64,000 nucleotides of DNA, taken from Herbinix sp. GTDB taxonomy: Bacteria; Bacillota; Clostridia; Lachnospirales; Lachnospiraceae. Made by a program: the position numbers and the translations under genes. The DNA lies in NCBI GenBank assembly GCA_029238935.1, contig JAQZBN010000015.1:56198-120197 (forward strand), written 5' to 3'. Under the pieces are notes generated by a model, which made no database searches, was not told the origin of the DNA, and saw only the letters and a list, made by a program, of their open reading frames with translations. Below, in pieces: positions 56,325 to 64,000 of this stretch (position 1 is the stretch's first letter; each line of letters opens with the position of its first letter).

Positions 56325-56399
56325 AGCTGTTGTAAACAGAACTACCATATATCATAGAATTATTTTATTCATGAATATGAAGTGTTCTTTACAACAGCT
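56325..56399 (+). terminator. aroF terminator
   Basis: AGCTGTTGTAAA (56325-56336) pairs perfectly with TTTACAACAGCT (56388-56399) across a 51-base AT-rich loop, followed by CTTTTTATTT. Confidence 0.75.
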
Positions 56400-56446
56400 C
56401 TTTTTATTTATTTCATTACTGACATTGTTTCAATCATCTTTTATAT

Positions 56447-56602
56447 TTTACTGATTATTATTTTACTGATTTTATTCTAATGATTTTTATTTTACTGATC
56501 TTTGTTTACTGATCTTTATTTACTGACCTATGTTTACTGATCTATATTTACTGATCTTTGCTTACTGATCTTTATTTACTGACCTATGTTTACTGATCTT
56601 TA
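56447..56602. repeat. 14-bp tandem repeat array with 56-bp higher order
   Basis: Eight clean 14-bp units from 56491 to 56602 (consensus TTTACTGATCTTTR) are preceded by about three degenerate 14-15-bp units. The unit variants run in the order A-B-C-D-A-B-C-A, so a four-unit block of 56 bp appears to have been copied once. Unit C carries GACCTATG in place of GATCTTTR. The length is not a multiple of three and no gene overlaps it. It lies between the convergent aroF and xerD-like genes. Confidence 0.9.
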
Positions 56603-56701
56603 CCGTATGAAACTTCAAATCAGTGCATTGAATATACTCAGATCTATTTTTATTATCCAAAATGTTTCAATTACTTTAATGATGTAAAACCTTTCATCTT
56701 A

Positions 56702-57574
56702 TTATGCTCTAGGATGCGTATTCTGATATACTTCTCTGCTATTTTTATATCTTGGCATTAAGTAAACCTGCGTTGTACTAATATCCGAGTGACCAAGAAA
56801 TTCTTGTACACTTTCTAAATCAGCACCATTCTGAAGTAAATGAGCCGCAAATGAATGACGAAATGTATTCGGCATGATATCCTCAAGTCCAGCAGCCTTG
56901 GAGTAGAATTTTAAGAGTTTCCAGAAACCCTGACGGCTGATTTGTTTCCCTTGATGGTTTAAAAATAATATATCATTTTCCATTCCCGAATTCTGTTTAC
57001 GAATTGCTAAGTATGCATTCATAGCATCAATGGAGGATTTCCCTATGGGGATACTTCGTTCTCTTCTCTCACCACAGGTAACAAAACCATGGAGTACATT
57101 GACATCTTCAACCCGAAGTGCTAATAATTCAGAAACCTTCATACCAGTAGCATACAATAATTCTAACATTGCCTTATCCCGAATGCCTTTCTGGGTAGCG
57201 AGATCTGGTTGCAACAAGAGCTCTTCCATCAGATTTAACTCAAGAACTTTGGGAGCTTTCTTTTTCACTTTCGGAGGTTTAATGCGTTCTGAAGGATCTC
57301 CATTGATGCGTCCATTTTTCATCAAATACAGAAGAAATGCCTTCATCGCAGCGATATTTCTTGTCACTGAGGCAGGAGAAAAACCCTCATTTTCCAAGGA
57401 TAAGATATAGGAATTTAAAACAGTTTCAGTGATTTTACTGGTAATTGTTATTTGTTGTTTTTCTAAAAATACCAATAATTTGTGTAAATCATTTCGATAT
57501 GCTTGTACCGTATTACTGGAAGCACCTTTCACTTCCTTTAGATAAGTTAGAAAATCAAGATAATCCTGTTCCAT
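56702..57574 (-). CDS. xerD: XerD-like tyrosine recombinase with substituted catalytic residues
   Basis: 290 residues with the SAM-like N-domain and a XerD-type C-domain ending in HPRA. Against E. coli XerD, Arg148 is Lys146 (ATGMKVSEL), the GKG lysine hairpin is two residues shorter and reads CGERRER, and His244 is Asn237 (PNTFRH). Arg240, His262 ([10 protein letters not shown]) and Tyr271 remain. XerD normally resolves chromosome dimers at dif with XerC. Three changed active-site positions suggest weak or regulated cleavage. It is next to spoIIM, a common placement for xerD in Clostridia. Alignment is by eye. Confidence 0.85.
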   Translation of the reverse strand: MEQDYLDFLTYLKEVKGASSNTVQAYRNDLHKLLVFLEKQQITITSKITETVLNSYILSLENEGFSPASVTRNIAAMKAFLLYLMKNGRINGDPSERIKPPKVKKKAPKVLELNLMEELLLQPDLATQKGIRDKAMLELLYATGMKVSELLALRVEDVNVLHGFVTCGERRERSIPIGKSSIDAMNAYLAIRKQNSGMENDILFLNHQGKQISRQGFWKLLKFYSKAAGLEDIMPNTFRHSFAAHLLQNGADLESVQEFLGHSDISTTQVYLMPRYKNSREVYQNTHPRA

Positions 57575-57610
57575 ACTGCACCTCCTAAGCTAGAAATACT
57601 ATACTCATGA

Positions 57611-58222
57611 CTAATGTAATAAATGAAGCGTTTTTTGCAAAAGAAAAGCACCGATATAAGCTTCCATTATACTTCCCAACAAAAGAACGATGGCTAGAAG
57701 CAATACACTGGGTAATTGCTCCTTCACAAGCTTCAGCTTATTATTCACATTATTTTTATATTCATGATACATTGACCTGCATAAGTTATAACCCTTATAT
57801 AAACTAAACAGTGCAACCGGCAAATATAGTAAGCCATGGGGAAATGCGTAAACTAATATAATCAAGATCCCTTTATAACCATACTGCATCGTAATTGCTG
57901 ATACAAAGAAGCCGGTGGTAAATCCAAAGGATAAAATCTTATAAACCATATATGGAATTCCGAGAATGGTAACACTGGCTAACCAGAATACGAAATATTC
58001 ACGAAAGTTATTCCCTAATACATAAATCAATAATGCAAAGTAATCTATCTTCATGGTACTGATACCAGTAAAAATATCACTTTCATAACTTACCATCTGA
58101 TCATAATAGGAGGTTTGAAATACATTCGCACATATCACACCTACAATCACACCAATGATTAATAGTAGAACTGCTCCTTGTACAGCACTAAGATGATTTA
58201 AGGTTAATTTTATTTGTTTCAT
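57611..58222 (-). CDS. spoIIM: Stage II sporulation protein M
   Basis: 203 residues from the ATG at 58222 (GGAG six bases upstream; an ATG four codons earlier overlaps it). About five membrane segments; IGVIVGVICANVF and FPHGLLYLPVALFSLYKGY are typical. SpoIIM joins SpoIID and SpoIIP in the engulfment peptidoglycan machinery, placing this organism among spore formers. It is 37 bases upstream of the xerD-like gene. Confidence 0.9.
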   Translation of the reverse strand: MKQIKLTLNHLSAVQGAVLLLIIGVIVGVICANVFQTSYYDQMVSYESDIFTGISTMKIDYFALLIYVLGNNFREYFVFWLASVTILGIPYMVYKILSFGFTTGFFVSAITMQYGYKGILIILVYAFPHGLLYLPVALFSLYKGYNLCRSMYHEYKNNVNNKLKLVKEQLPSVLLLAIVLLLGSIMEAYIGAFLLQKTLHLLH

Positions 58223-58303
58223 CGCCTGCTCCATTTCATATCTGAACTTTTATTTCTATATCATAGATATGATAAGAATATGAAATTAGAACAAGCTTAA
58301 ATC

Positions 58304-58837
58304 TTAAAGTCCTTTCTTCGCTTTGAAAGCTAATAACCCGGCAATGGTTTTTGCATCCATGATGGATCCATCTAAAATCATAGAGGTCAACTCCTCTAGG
58401 GAATAACGCTCTACGGTAACAAATTCATCTTCATCAAGGTTTTGCTCTGATACTGTGATATCTTCTGTATAATAGATACTGATTTTCTCATTGCTAAAGG
58501 CCACTGTAGTAAAGAGATCAATCAGGTGATTTGCATCTCCTGCTTTATATCCTGTCTCTTCCTCACATTCTCTGATCGCACAGAGGGAAGGATCCTCTCC
58601 TGCATTTAATCCCCCAGCTGGGATTTCCAAAGAGTAGCTATCGATGGCATTACGATATTGACGTACCATAAGAATTTTACCATCTGCATCAACCGGTATC
58701 ATCGCAGCAGCCCCTCTATGACCTACAAAATCAAAATAAGTTTCTTTTTCACCGTTAATCTTCATTCTATCCCGGTAAAAATCTACGATACTTCCCTTAT
58801 GAAGTAATTCTCTATCTAAACGTTGATATTGATTCAT
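58304..58837 (-). CDS. nudF: ADP-ribose pyrophosphatase, NUDIX family
   Basis: 177 residues from the second of two adjacent ATGs (GAGGTG spacing favours it). The Nudix box runs from GGLNAGEDPSLCAIREC to EEETGY, with IPAGG before it, as in NudF/YqkG. It hydrolyses ADP-ribose to AMP and ribose-5-phosphate. Twelve to fifteen bases downstream of proC, so likely one operon. Confidence 0.92.
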   Translation of the reverse strand: MNQYQRLDRELLHKGSIVDFYRDRMKINGEKETYFDFVGHRGAAAMIPVDADGKILMVRQYRNAIDSYSLEIPAGGLNAGEDPSLCAIRECEEETGYKAGDANHLIDLFTTVAFSNEKISIYYTEDITVSEQNLDEDEFVTVERYSLEELTSMILDGSIMDAKTIAGLLAFKAKKGL

Positions 58838-58852
58838 CATTCACCTCATGTA

Positions 58853-59659
58853 TTATTTTTTTTGACTTAAAGCTACTGCCTTTTCATAACAACTGTCGGT
58901 CGCTTTTATAATTGCATTTCGAAATCCATGCTCTTCTAATGCACTAACCGCTGCAATTGTGGTGCCCCCTGGGGAGCAAACATTATCTTTTAGACGTCCC
59001 GGATGCTCCTTCGTCTCTAAAATCATCGCAGCTGCACCTAAAACCGTCTGTGCTGCAAGTGTATATGCTTTATCTCTGGGGATACCATATTTTACGACGC
59101 TATCGGCTAAAGCTTCGATAAACATATATACATAAGCAGGTGAACTTCCGTTTGCACATACTACCACATTCATTAAGTATTCCTCAAATACCTCATATTT
59201 TCCAAAGGATGAGAAGAAGCGATTGATGATTTCTTTTTCCTCTTGAGAAAACGGATCTTTGGAATAACAGATACCGGTCATACCCTGTAACACCATGGCA
59301 GGGGTATTTGGCATTGCTCTGACAATCCGAACGGAAGCGGATAACCCTGTTTTGATGGTTTCAATCGTAATTCCTGCAGCAATTGAAATAACTACGTGAT
59401 TTTCAGTGACCAAATCTTTTATCTCATTTAGTACTTCCGGAAAGAATTGTGGCTTTACTGCCAAGACAAGAAATTTACATTGATTTACTACGGAAATATT
59501 ATAAGAAAGACCTTCCACCTTCGTTTCATCCTTAACAAAATTTCTGCGATTTTCGGATGCATCCGTATATATAACCTCTTCAGGTCCAAAGGTTTGAATT
59601 GCTGCTTTTAACATCGGATATCCCATATTGCCGGCTCCGATAAATCCAAATAATGCCAT
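58853..59659 (-). CDS. proC: Pyrroline-5-carboxylate reductase
   Basis: 268 residues. GFIGAGNMGYPMLKAA binds NAD(P)H; VRAMPNTPAMVLQGMTG and CSPGGTTIAAV are family signatures. Last step of proline synthesis. It has its own short upstream gap after the aminotransferase terminator. Confidence 0.95.
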   Translation of the reverse strand: MALFGFIGAGNMGYPMLKAAIQTFGPEEVIYTDASENRRNFVKDETKVEGLSYNISVVNQCKFLVLAVKPQFFPEVLNEIKDLVTENHVVISIAAGITIETIKTGLSASVRIVRAMPNTPAMVLQGMTGICYSKDPFSQEEKEIINRFFSSFGKYEVFEEYLMNVVVCANGSSPAYVYMFIEALADSVVKYGIPRDKAYTLAAQTVLGAAAMILETKEHPGRLKDNVCSPGGTTIAAVSALEEHGFRNAIIKATDSCYEKAVALSQKK

Positions 59660-59799
59660 GCTTTACCATCCTATTCCGATTATAGGTTACTCATACATCC
59701 ATCGAAGTAATATAACAACGATATCTTCGAGGTTTCCAACGAGTTGCTACAATCATTAAATTAATTAGATTACAGATATTTTAACATAGAATAGAAAAA

Positions 59800-59832
59800 A
59801 TAGGTAGTGTTTTCATTGAATACACTACCTAT
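59800..59832 (-). terminator. Terminator after the aminotransferase gene
   Basis: ATAGGTAGTGT (59800-59810) pairs with ACACTACCTAT (59822-59832), followed on the minus strand by TTTTTTC. Confidence 0.9.
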
Positions 59833-59850
59833 CATATTATACCAATCAAT

Positions 59851-61050
59851 CTATGCTATTGTATTGACAAATGCTTCAATTCGATCAAGGCCCTTCTTGA
59901 TCTGATCCAATGAGATAGCGTAGGATAAACGGATATGATCAGCAAAACCAAAATCATCACAAGGAATAACAGCAACATTGAAATCTTCAATTAATATCTT
60001 GGCAAGATTTCCTACAGTACCTACGTTAGAGCCCTTATATTCCTTTTCAAGAGTTTCACTGATATCAACGAACAGATAAAAGGCTCCTTGAGGTTTTAGA
60101 GCGGAGATTAAGTTCATTTGATCTACTCGTTCAGACATATAATCTCTACGTTTATTGAATTCTTCATTCATCTTAAATACTGAATCCTGCGGTCCCATCA
60201 ATGCTTCGTAGGCTGCTTTCTGAGCAATGGAATTGGGATTGGAGGTCTGATGACTCTGTATGCTTCCCATCAGTTTCGCAATCTCCTTTGAAGAACCGGT
60301 GTAACCAATTCTCCAACCAGTCATAGAATAACTCTTTGCTACACCACTACAGGTTATGGTACGTTGATAGATTTCATCGTTTAAGGATGCAATGCTAACC
60401 GGTTGATCATCACCATAGATCAGATTTTCATACATTTCATCTGCGACTACATAGATGTCTCTTTTTATAATAACATCTGCAATTTCTAACAGTTCTTCTC
60501 TTGTATATATCATACCGGACGGATTATTCGGTGTATTTAGAATAAAAGCTTTCGTCTTATCAGTACATGCTGCATCAATTTGTGCTGCAGTAACCTTATA
60601 ATTTTGTTCTTTTCCTGCACGGATAAATACAGGAACACCATCAGCCAATCGAACAATTTCTGGATAGCTTAACCAATAAGGAGAAGGAATAATAACTTCA
60701 TCACCGGGATTTAGAATAGCCGAAAAGATATTAGTTAAAGAATGCTTTCCACCATTGCTGATCACAATTTGTGATGGCTCATAATTTATTCCATTAAAAT
60801 GTTTGAATTTTTCGCAAACTGCTTTTCTTAGTTCCAGGGTTCCTTCTGCTGGAGTATATTTCGTAAATCCATCATGAATTGCCTTAATTGCAGCTTCGCA
60901 GACATTATCAGGAGTATTAAAATCCGGTTCTCCTGCGCCAAATCCAACGACATCAATACCTTTTTCTTTCAGTTCCTTCGCCTTTGCAGTAATTGCCAAG
61001 GTAGAAGAAGGCTTCACGGCTTGTGCTTTTTTTGATAACGTTAATGACAT
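59851..61050 (-). CDS. PLP-dependent aminotransferase, aspartate type (class Ib)
   Basis: 399 residues. NNPSGMIY, VADEMYENLIY and PLP Lys239 in VAKSYSMTGWRIGY place it among class I aminotransferases of the AspB subgroup; ends with LSYAISLDQI including the substrate-carboxylate Arg (HIRLSYA). Probable aspartate/2-oxoglutarate transamination, though relatives also act on alanine or aromatic acids. Monocistronic between a promoter and a terminator. Confidence 0.9.
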   Translation of the reverse strand: MSLTLSKKAQAVKPSSTLAITAKAKELKEKGIDVVGFGAGEPDFNTPDNVCEAAIKAIHDGFTKYTPAEGTLELRKAVCEKFKHFNGINYEPSQIVISNGGKHSLTNIFSAILNPGDEVIIPSPYWLSYPEIVRLADGVPVFIRAGKEQNYKVTAAQIDAACTDKTKAFILNTPNNPSGMIYTREELLEIADVIIKRDIYVVADEMYENLIYGDDQPVSIASLNDEIYQRTITCSGVAKSYSMTGWRIGYTGSSKEIAKLMGSIQSHQTSNPNSIAQKAAYEALMGPQDSVFKMNEEFNKRRDYMSERVDQMNLISALKPQGAFYLFVDISETLEKEYKGSNVGTVGNLAKILIEDFNVAVIPCDDFGFADHIRLSYAISLDQIKKGLDRIEAFVNTIA

Positions 61051-61108
61051 ATTTTACACCGTCCTTATTTATTGTATATAATATCCATCTCTATGAATTT
61101 TCTAATTC

Positions 61109-61138
61109 ATTGTAATATATGGATTTTGTTATTGTCAA
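61109..61138 (-). promoter_or_regulatory. Aminotransferase promoter
   Basis: Minus strand: TTGACA (61138-61133), 18-bp spacer, TACAAT (61114-61109). Confidence 0.6.
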
Positions 61139-61251
61139 CATAAATATATAAAAAATGGAGAAAAAAGTTTACGTGGCGCTGTCAAATGTCCATGTAACAC
61201 GGAATTATTGTGTATTTTGTGCATGAATAATCAGGGACAGCTTATAATATC

Positions 61252-61267
61252 TTATTCATATGAATAA
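61252..61267. repeat. 16-bp perfect palindrome upstream of the aminotransferase
   Basis: TTATTCATATGAATAA lies midway in the 327-base gap between rny and the aminotransferase gene, about 115 bases upstream of the promoter. A possible operator; nothing else is recognised in this gap apart from the promoter and terminator. Confidence 0.4.
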
Positions 61268-61299
61268 TTATAAAAGAATAAGTCTCTTCATAAAAAAAA

Positions 61300-61333
61300 G
61301 ATGTATAACAAACATATATTATTTGTTATACAC
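61300..61333 (-). terminator. rny terminator
   Basis: GATGTATAACAAA (61300-61312) pairs with TTTGTTATACAC (61322-61333), followed on the minus strand by TTTTTTTTA. Confidence 0.9.
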
Positions 61334-61377
61334 CCCTTCTTATTCATCATAATAGAGTTGATACTCAGTTCTGTGAA

Positions 61378-62937
61378 TTACTTCGCATAATCTGTTACTC
61401 TGGATTCTCTAATTACATTTACTTTAATTTGTCCTGGATATTCTAATTCACTTTCAATCTTCTTGGATAAGTCACGAGCAAGTAAAACCATATCTGCATC
61501 ACTTATCTGCTCAGGTACTACCATTACTCTGACTTCTCTACCTGCTTGAATAGCGAAGGACTTATCTACTCCCTTAAAGCCATTGGTAATATCTTCAAGC
61601 TGTTTTAGTCTGTTCGTATATGTTTCTAAGGTCTCACGTCTTGCACCTGGTCTTGCAGCTGAAATCGTATCTGCTGCTTGAACGATACATGCAATCAGGG
61701 ATTGGAATTCCACATCACCATGATGAGCTTCTACTGAATTGATTACGACAGCTGATTCTTTGTACTTCCTGCACAAATCAACACCAATCTGTACATGGGT
61801 TCCTTCCATCTCATGATCCACTGATTTACCAATGTCATGTAATAAACCTGCACGCTTTGCAAGTCTAACATCAACACCGATTTCTCCGGCTAAAAGACCG
61901 GATAATATTGACACTTCAATCGAATGCTTTAATGCATTCTGTCCATAACTTGTCCTAAACTTCATCTTACCGAGAAGTTTAATCAGTTCAGGATGAATAC
62001 CGTGAACACCTACCTCTAAGGTAGCTGCCTCTCCCGCTTCCCTAATCATTACTTCGACTTCTTTTTGAGCCTTTTCCACCATTTCTTCAATTCTGGCAGG
62101 ATGAATTCTTCCATCCACAATCAGTTTCTCAAGTGCTATTCTAGCAACTTCTCTTCTGATCGGGTCAAAGGCAGATAGAATGACAGCTTCTGGTGTATCA
62201 TCAATGATTAAATCCACACCTGTCATTGTCTCTAAGGTTCTGATGTTACGTCCCTCTCTACCTATGATTCTACCCTTCATTTCATCGTTAGGAAGCTGAA
62301 CAACCGAGATTGTTGTCTCAGCAACATGATCTGCAGCACATCGTTGTATCGCTGTAACTACATAATCCTTTGCCTTCTTATCCGCTTCTTCTTTTGCTTT
62401 GCTTTCTAATTCTTTAATCAGCACAGCAGTTTCATGTTTTACTTCATCTTCAACAGTCTTTAATAGATATTCCTTAGCTTGTTCGGAGGTAAGTCCGGAA
62501 ATCTTCTCTAACTCCTGTAATTGTTTCTCATGGAACTCTTCTACTTCGAGTTTAACTCGGTCTAGTTCAGATTCCTTAACAGAAAGTTTAGTTTCCTTCT
62601 TTTCCAGTGCTTCAGTCTTTCTATCTAAAGTTTCTTCTTTGGATAGAACGCGCTTTTCATAACGTTGTATTTCTGCTCTTCGTTCCTTAGTTTCCCGCTC
62701 GAATTCATTCTTCGCTTTTAAAGCTTCTTCTTTGGCTTCGAGTAGGGCTTCTCGCTTCTTAGTTTCCGCTGTTTTTAAAGCTTCATCTATGATTTCTCTT
62801 GCCTTTTCCTCTGCACTGCCGATCTTTGCTTCGTATACTTTGATACGATAGGCAATAGCAATTTTCCAAGTAAGAGTAGCTACTATCACCAAGGTAATTA
62901 ATATAGCAATACCTATTTTTAAAGCCTCTTCTAACAC
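61378..62937 (-). CDS. rny: Ribonuclease Y
   Basis: 519 residues, full family length. N-terminal membrane anchor (about 7-27), a long charged coiled coil (to about 200), a KH RNA-binding domain ([15 protein letters not shown]) and an HD nuclease domain ([14 protein letters not shown]). It starts mRNA decay at the membrane. The start is GTG at 62937, five bases after GGAGGTG; that SD lies in a small perfect hairpin (62938-62950). Recent neighbours in other Clostridia are recA-recX and miaB; only miaB is here. Confidence 0.97.
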   Translation of the reverse strand: MLEEALKIGIAILITLVIVATLTWKIAIAYRIKVYEAKIGSAEEKAREIIDEALKTAETKKREALLEAKEEALKAKNEFERETKERRAEIQRYEKRVLSKEETLDRKTEALEKKETKLSVKESELDRVKLEVEEFHEKQLQELEKISGLTSEQAKEYLLKTVEDEVKHETAVLIKELESKAKEEADKKAKDYVVTAIQRCAADHVAETTISVVQLPNDEMKGRIIGREGRNIRTLETMTGVDLIIDDTPEAVILSAFDPIRREVARIALEKLIVDGRIHPARIEEMVEKAQKEVEVMIREAGEAATLEVGVHGIHPELIKLLGKMKFRTSYGQNALKHSIEVSILSGLLAGEIGVDVRLAKRAGLLHDIGKSVDHEMEGTHVQIGVDLCRKYKESAVVINSVEAHHGDVEFQSLIACIVQAADTISAARPGARRETLETYTNRLKQLEDITNGFKGVDKSFAIQAGREVRVMVVPEQISDADMVLLARDLSKKIESELEYPGQIKVNVIRESRVTDYAK

Positions 62938-62950
62938 AGGAGCACCTCCT
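62938..62950 (-). promoter_or_regulatory. SD-containing mini-hairpin at the rny start
   Basis: Minus strand AGGAG-GTG-CTCCT: a five-bp stem with a three-base loop covers the ribosome binding site directly before the GTG start. It may lower or regulate RNase Y translation. Confidence 0.45.
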
Positions 62951-62989
62951 TATTTAGTTTTCATTGTACGAAAAATATACAACATATAA

Positions 62990-63018
62990 ATATTATACTG
63001 TTTTTACTAAGATGTCAA
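62990..63018 (-). promoter_or_regulatory. rny promoter
   Basis: Minus strand: TTGACA (63018-63013) with TATAAT at 62997-62992 (15-bp spacer) or TAATAT at 62995-62990 (17-bp spacer). Confidence 0.65.
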
Positions 63019-63031
63019 GTATACTCTCTAA

Positions 63032-64000
63032 TTAATTATCTAATATGTCAAAAAATAGCACAATTTTTAGTATAATTACTTTCGTTGTGCTATTTTTTTG
63101 AAAATTATATTCAATTTTAGGAAAATGAACTAAAAGATTATTACTTAATCTTCCGGTCAGAAGAGACGGATCCTGAGAATTAATCTCTTCCACCAATACT
63201 TTTTGTACGGTATGTTCCTCTTTGGTAGCGGCTTTTGCGGAGCCTAACTGTACTTCCTTCAACAGTCGGTCAAAACGTTCTTTTGCTACTTCATCTTTCA
63301 CCTGATCTTCCATTGTAGCAGCTGGAGTACCGGTTCGTTTGGAATAGATAAAGGTAAAGGCACTATCATAGCCCACCTGTTTCACTACATCCAGCGTCTC
63401 TAAGAAATCTTCTTCCGTTTCTCCCGGAAATCCAACAATGATATCGGTAGTTAAGGAGATATTCGGCATTGCGTTTTTAATTTTTGCTACTAATTCAAGA
63501 TAACTTTCCTTGGTATAGCGGCGATTCATCAGACCCAATAATCTGGAGCTGCCGGATTGAACGGGAAGATGAAGATGATTACATATTTTTTTGCTGTTTT
63601 TCATAACTTCTATGAGAGAATCGGATAAATCCTTCGGATGTGAAGTCATGAAACGGATACGTTCAATTCCTTCAATCTGTTCAATTTCCTGCAAAAGTTC
63701 GGCAAAGGTCATCGGAGTGTCCAAGTTTTTACCATAGGAATTTACATTCTGTCCAAGCAGCATAACTTCGACTACTCCGTCGTTGGCAAGAGTTTTGATT
63801 TCGCCCAGAATATCCTGGGGATTTCTGCTGCGCTCTCTGCCACGAACATAAGGGACGATACAATAGCTACAGAAATTATTGCAGCCAAACATAATATTAA
63901 CTCCGGCTTTAAAGTTGAATTTTCTTTCATTTGGAAGATTCTCAACAATCATGTCGGTATCGTTCCAAAGATCAATTACCATTCTCTTAGAATCCAGATG
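63032..64000 (-). CDS. miaB: tRNA-2-methylthio-N6-dimethylallyladenosine synthase MiaB, cut at the right edge, with an altered C-terminus
   Basis: The frame is open to the window edge; the ATG at 63982 is internal (MVIDLWNDTDMIVENLP continues from HLDSKR), so the N-terminal MTTase domain lies outside. Radical SAM cysteines are in FGCNNFCSYC, and VPYVRGRERSR and LPVQSGSSRLLGLMNRRYT identify MiaB, which thiomethylates A37 of tRNAs. The TRAM domain is normal up to LTGRLSNNLLVHFP, then changes to a Lys/Asn/Ile-rich tail of 28 residues that is encoded by the terminator stem. The usual last 25 or so TRAM residues are lost. The stop TAA (63034-63032) lies beyond the terminator T-run. Confidence 0.9.
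   Translation of the reverse strand, partial: HLDSKRMVIDLWNDTDMIVENLPNERKFNFKAGVNIMFGCNNFCSYCIVPYVRGRERSRNPQDILGEIKTLANDGVVEVMLLGQNVNSYGKNLDTPMTFAELLQEIEQIEGIERIRFMTSHPKDLSDSLIEVMKNSKKICNHLHLPVQSGSSRLLGLMNRRYTKESYLELVAKIKNAMPNISLTTDIIVGFPGETEEDFLETLDVVKQVGYDSAFTFIYSKRTGTPAATMEDQVKDEVAKERFDRLLKEVQLGSAKAATKEEHTVQKVLVEEINSQDPSLLTGRLSNNLLVHFPKIEYNFQKNSTTKVIILKIVLFFDILDN
63050..63098 (-). terminator. Rho-independent terminator inside the end of miaB
   Basis: AAAAAATAGCACAA (63050-63063) pairs perfectly with TTGTGCTATTTTTT (63085-63098) around a 21-base loop. In the minus direction the stem ends in a T6 run. The miaB stop codon is 16 bases further on, so transcripts ending here would lack it. Confidence 0.85.

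Noticed and set aside
56447..56602. CRISPR array
   Set aside because: Units are contiguous 14-mers without spacers, and there are no cas genes.
57030..57410. Plus-strand frame of 126 codons within the xerD-like gene
   Set aside because: Antisense shadow without SD or recognisable protein.

Overview
The window looks like a chromosomal segment of an AT-rich, endospore-forming anaerobic Firmicute, most likely Lachnospiraceae of the Clostridium (Lachnoclostridium) phytofermentans type. This assignment is inference from gene content: an IspH-ribosomal S1 fusion, spoIIM next to a xerD-like gene, a GerMN-type lipoprotein, two DacF-like carboxypeptidases, a class B sortase with its substrate, and a decarboxylase-type biotin enzyme. 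Almost every gene is on the minus strand. Only uxaC, the sortase gene and aroF are on the plus strand. There are no phage genes, insertion sequences, CRISPR arrays, rRNAs or tRNAs that I can see.

Layout, left to right. (1) 0-7 kb: the start of ylxM (cut by the window edge) behind its own promoter and a perfect palindrome; an HPt protein and a hybrid histidine kinase separated only by one in-frame stop; then a four-gene biotin-dependent carboxyltransferase operon (12S-like, OadG-like, biotin carrier and 5S-like subunits) that resembles methylmalonyl-CoA:pyruvate transcarboxylase. (2) 7-17 kb: recX, recA (clear LexA box and promoter), threonine ammonia-lyase, ftsY, smc, rnc, acpP, plsX. (3) 17-31 kb: cheR, the ispH-rpsA fusion, cmk, an HI0933-type flavoprotein, a GerMN lipoprotein, cinA, pgsA, rimO, an unrecognised gene, folD, an aconitase-superfamily hydratase and a small anchored protein. 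(4) 31-43 kb: uxaC; two cyclic-di-GMP proteins and a small membrane protein; a D-Ala-D-Ala carboxypeptidase; a VPKTG-anchored surface protein divergent from a class B sortase, with two LacI-like palindromes between them. (5) 43-49 kb: a polyamine locus with both the SpeD/SpeE and the carboxyspermidine routes. (6) 49-64 kb: scpAB, a metallophosphoesterase, a second carboxypeptidase, an Ig-like protein, pyrimidine-nucleoside phosphorylase, aroF, an array of 14-bp tandem repeats, a XerD-like recombinase with altered catalytic residues, spoIIM, nudF, proC, an aspartate-type aminotransferase, rny, and a miaB gene (cut by the right edge) whose last codons run through its own terminator.

The genes are mainly housekeeping: chromosome segregation (SMC with ScpA/ScpB, FtsY beside smc), lipid synthesis (PlsX, ACP, PgsA), RNA turnover and modification (RNase III, RNase Y, MiaB, RimO), DNA repair (RecA/RecX) and sporulation or wall remodelling. 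Gene order departs from what is common in Clostridia: a block of about 10 kb separates ftsY from ylxM, and the usual rimO-pgsA-cinA-recA-recX-rny-miaB neighbourhood is split among three places. The points most worth a second look are the HPt gene without a normal start codon, the miaB end that reads through a terminator, the XerD-like protein with substituted active-site residues, the doubled polyamine pathway, the sortase pair with paired operators, and the palindrome at the ylxM promoter.
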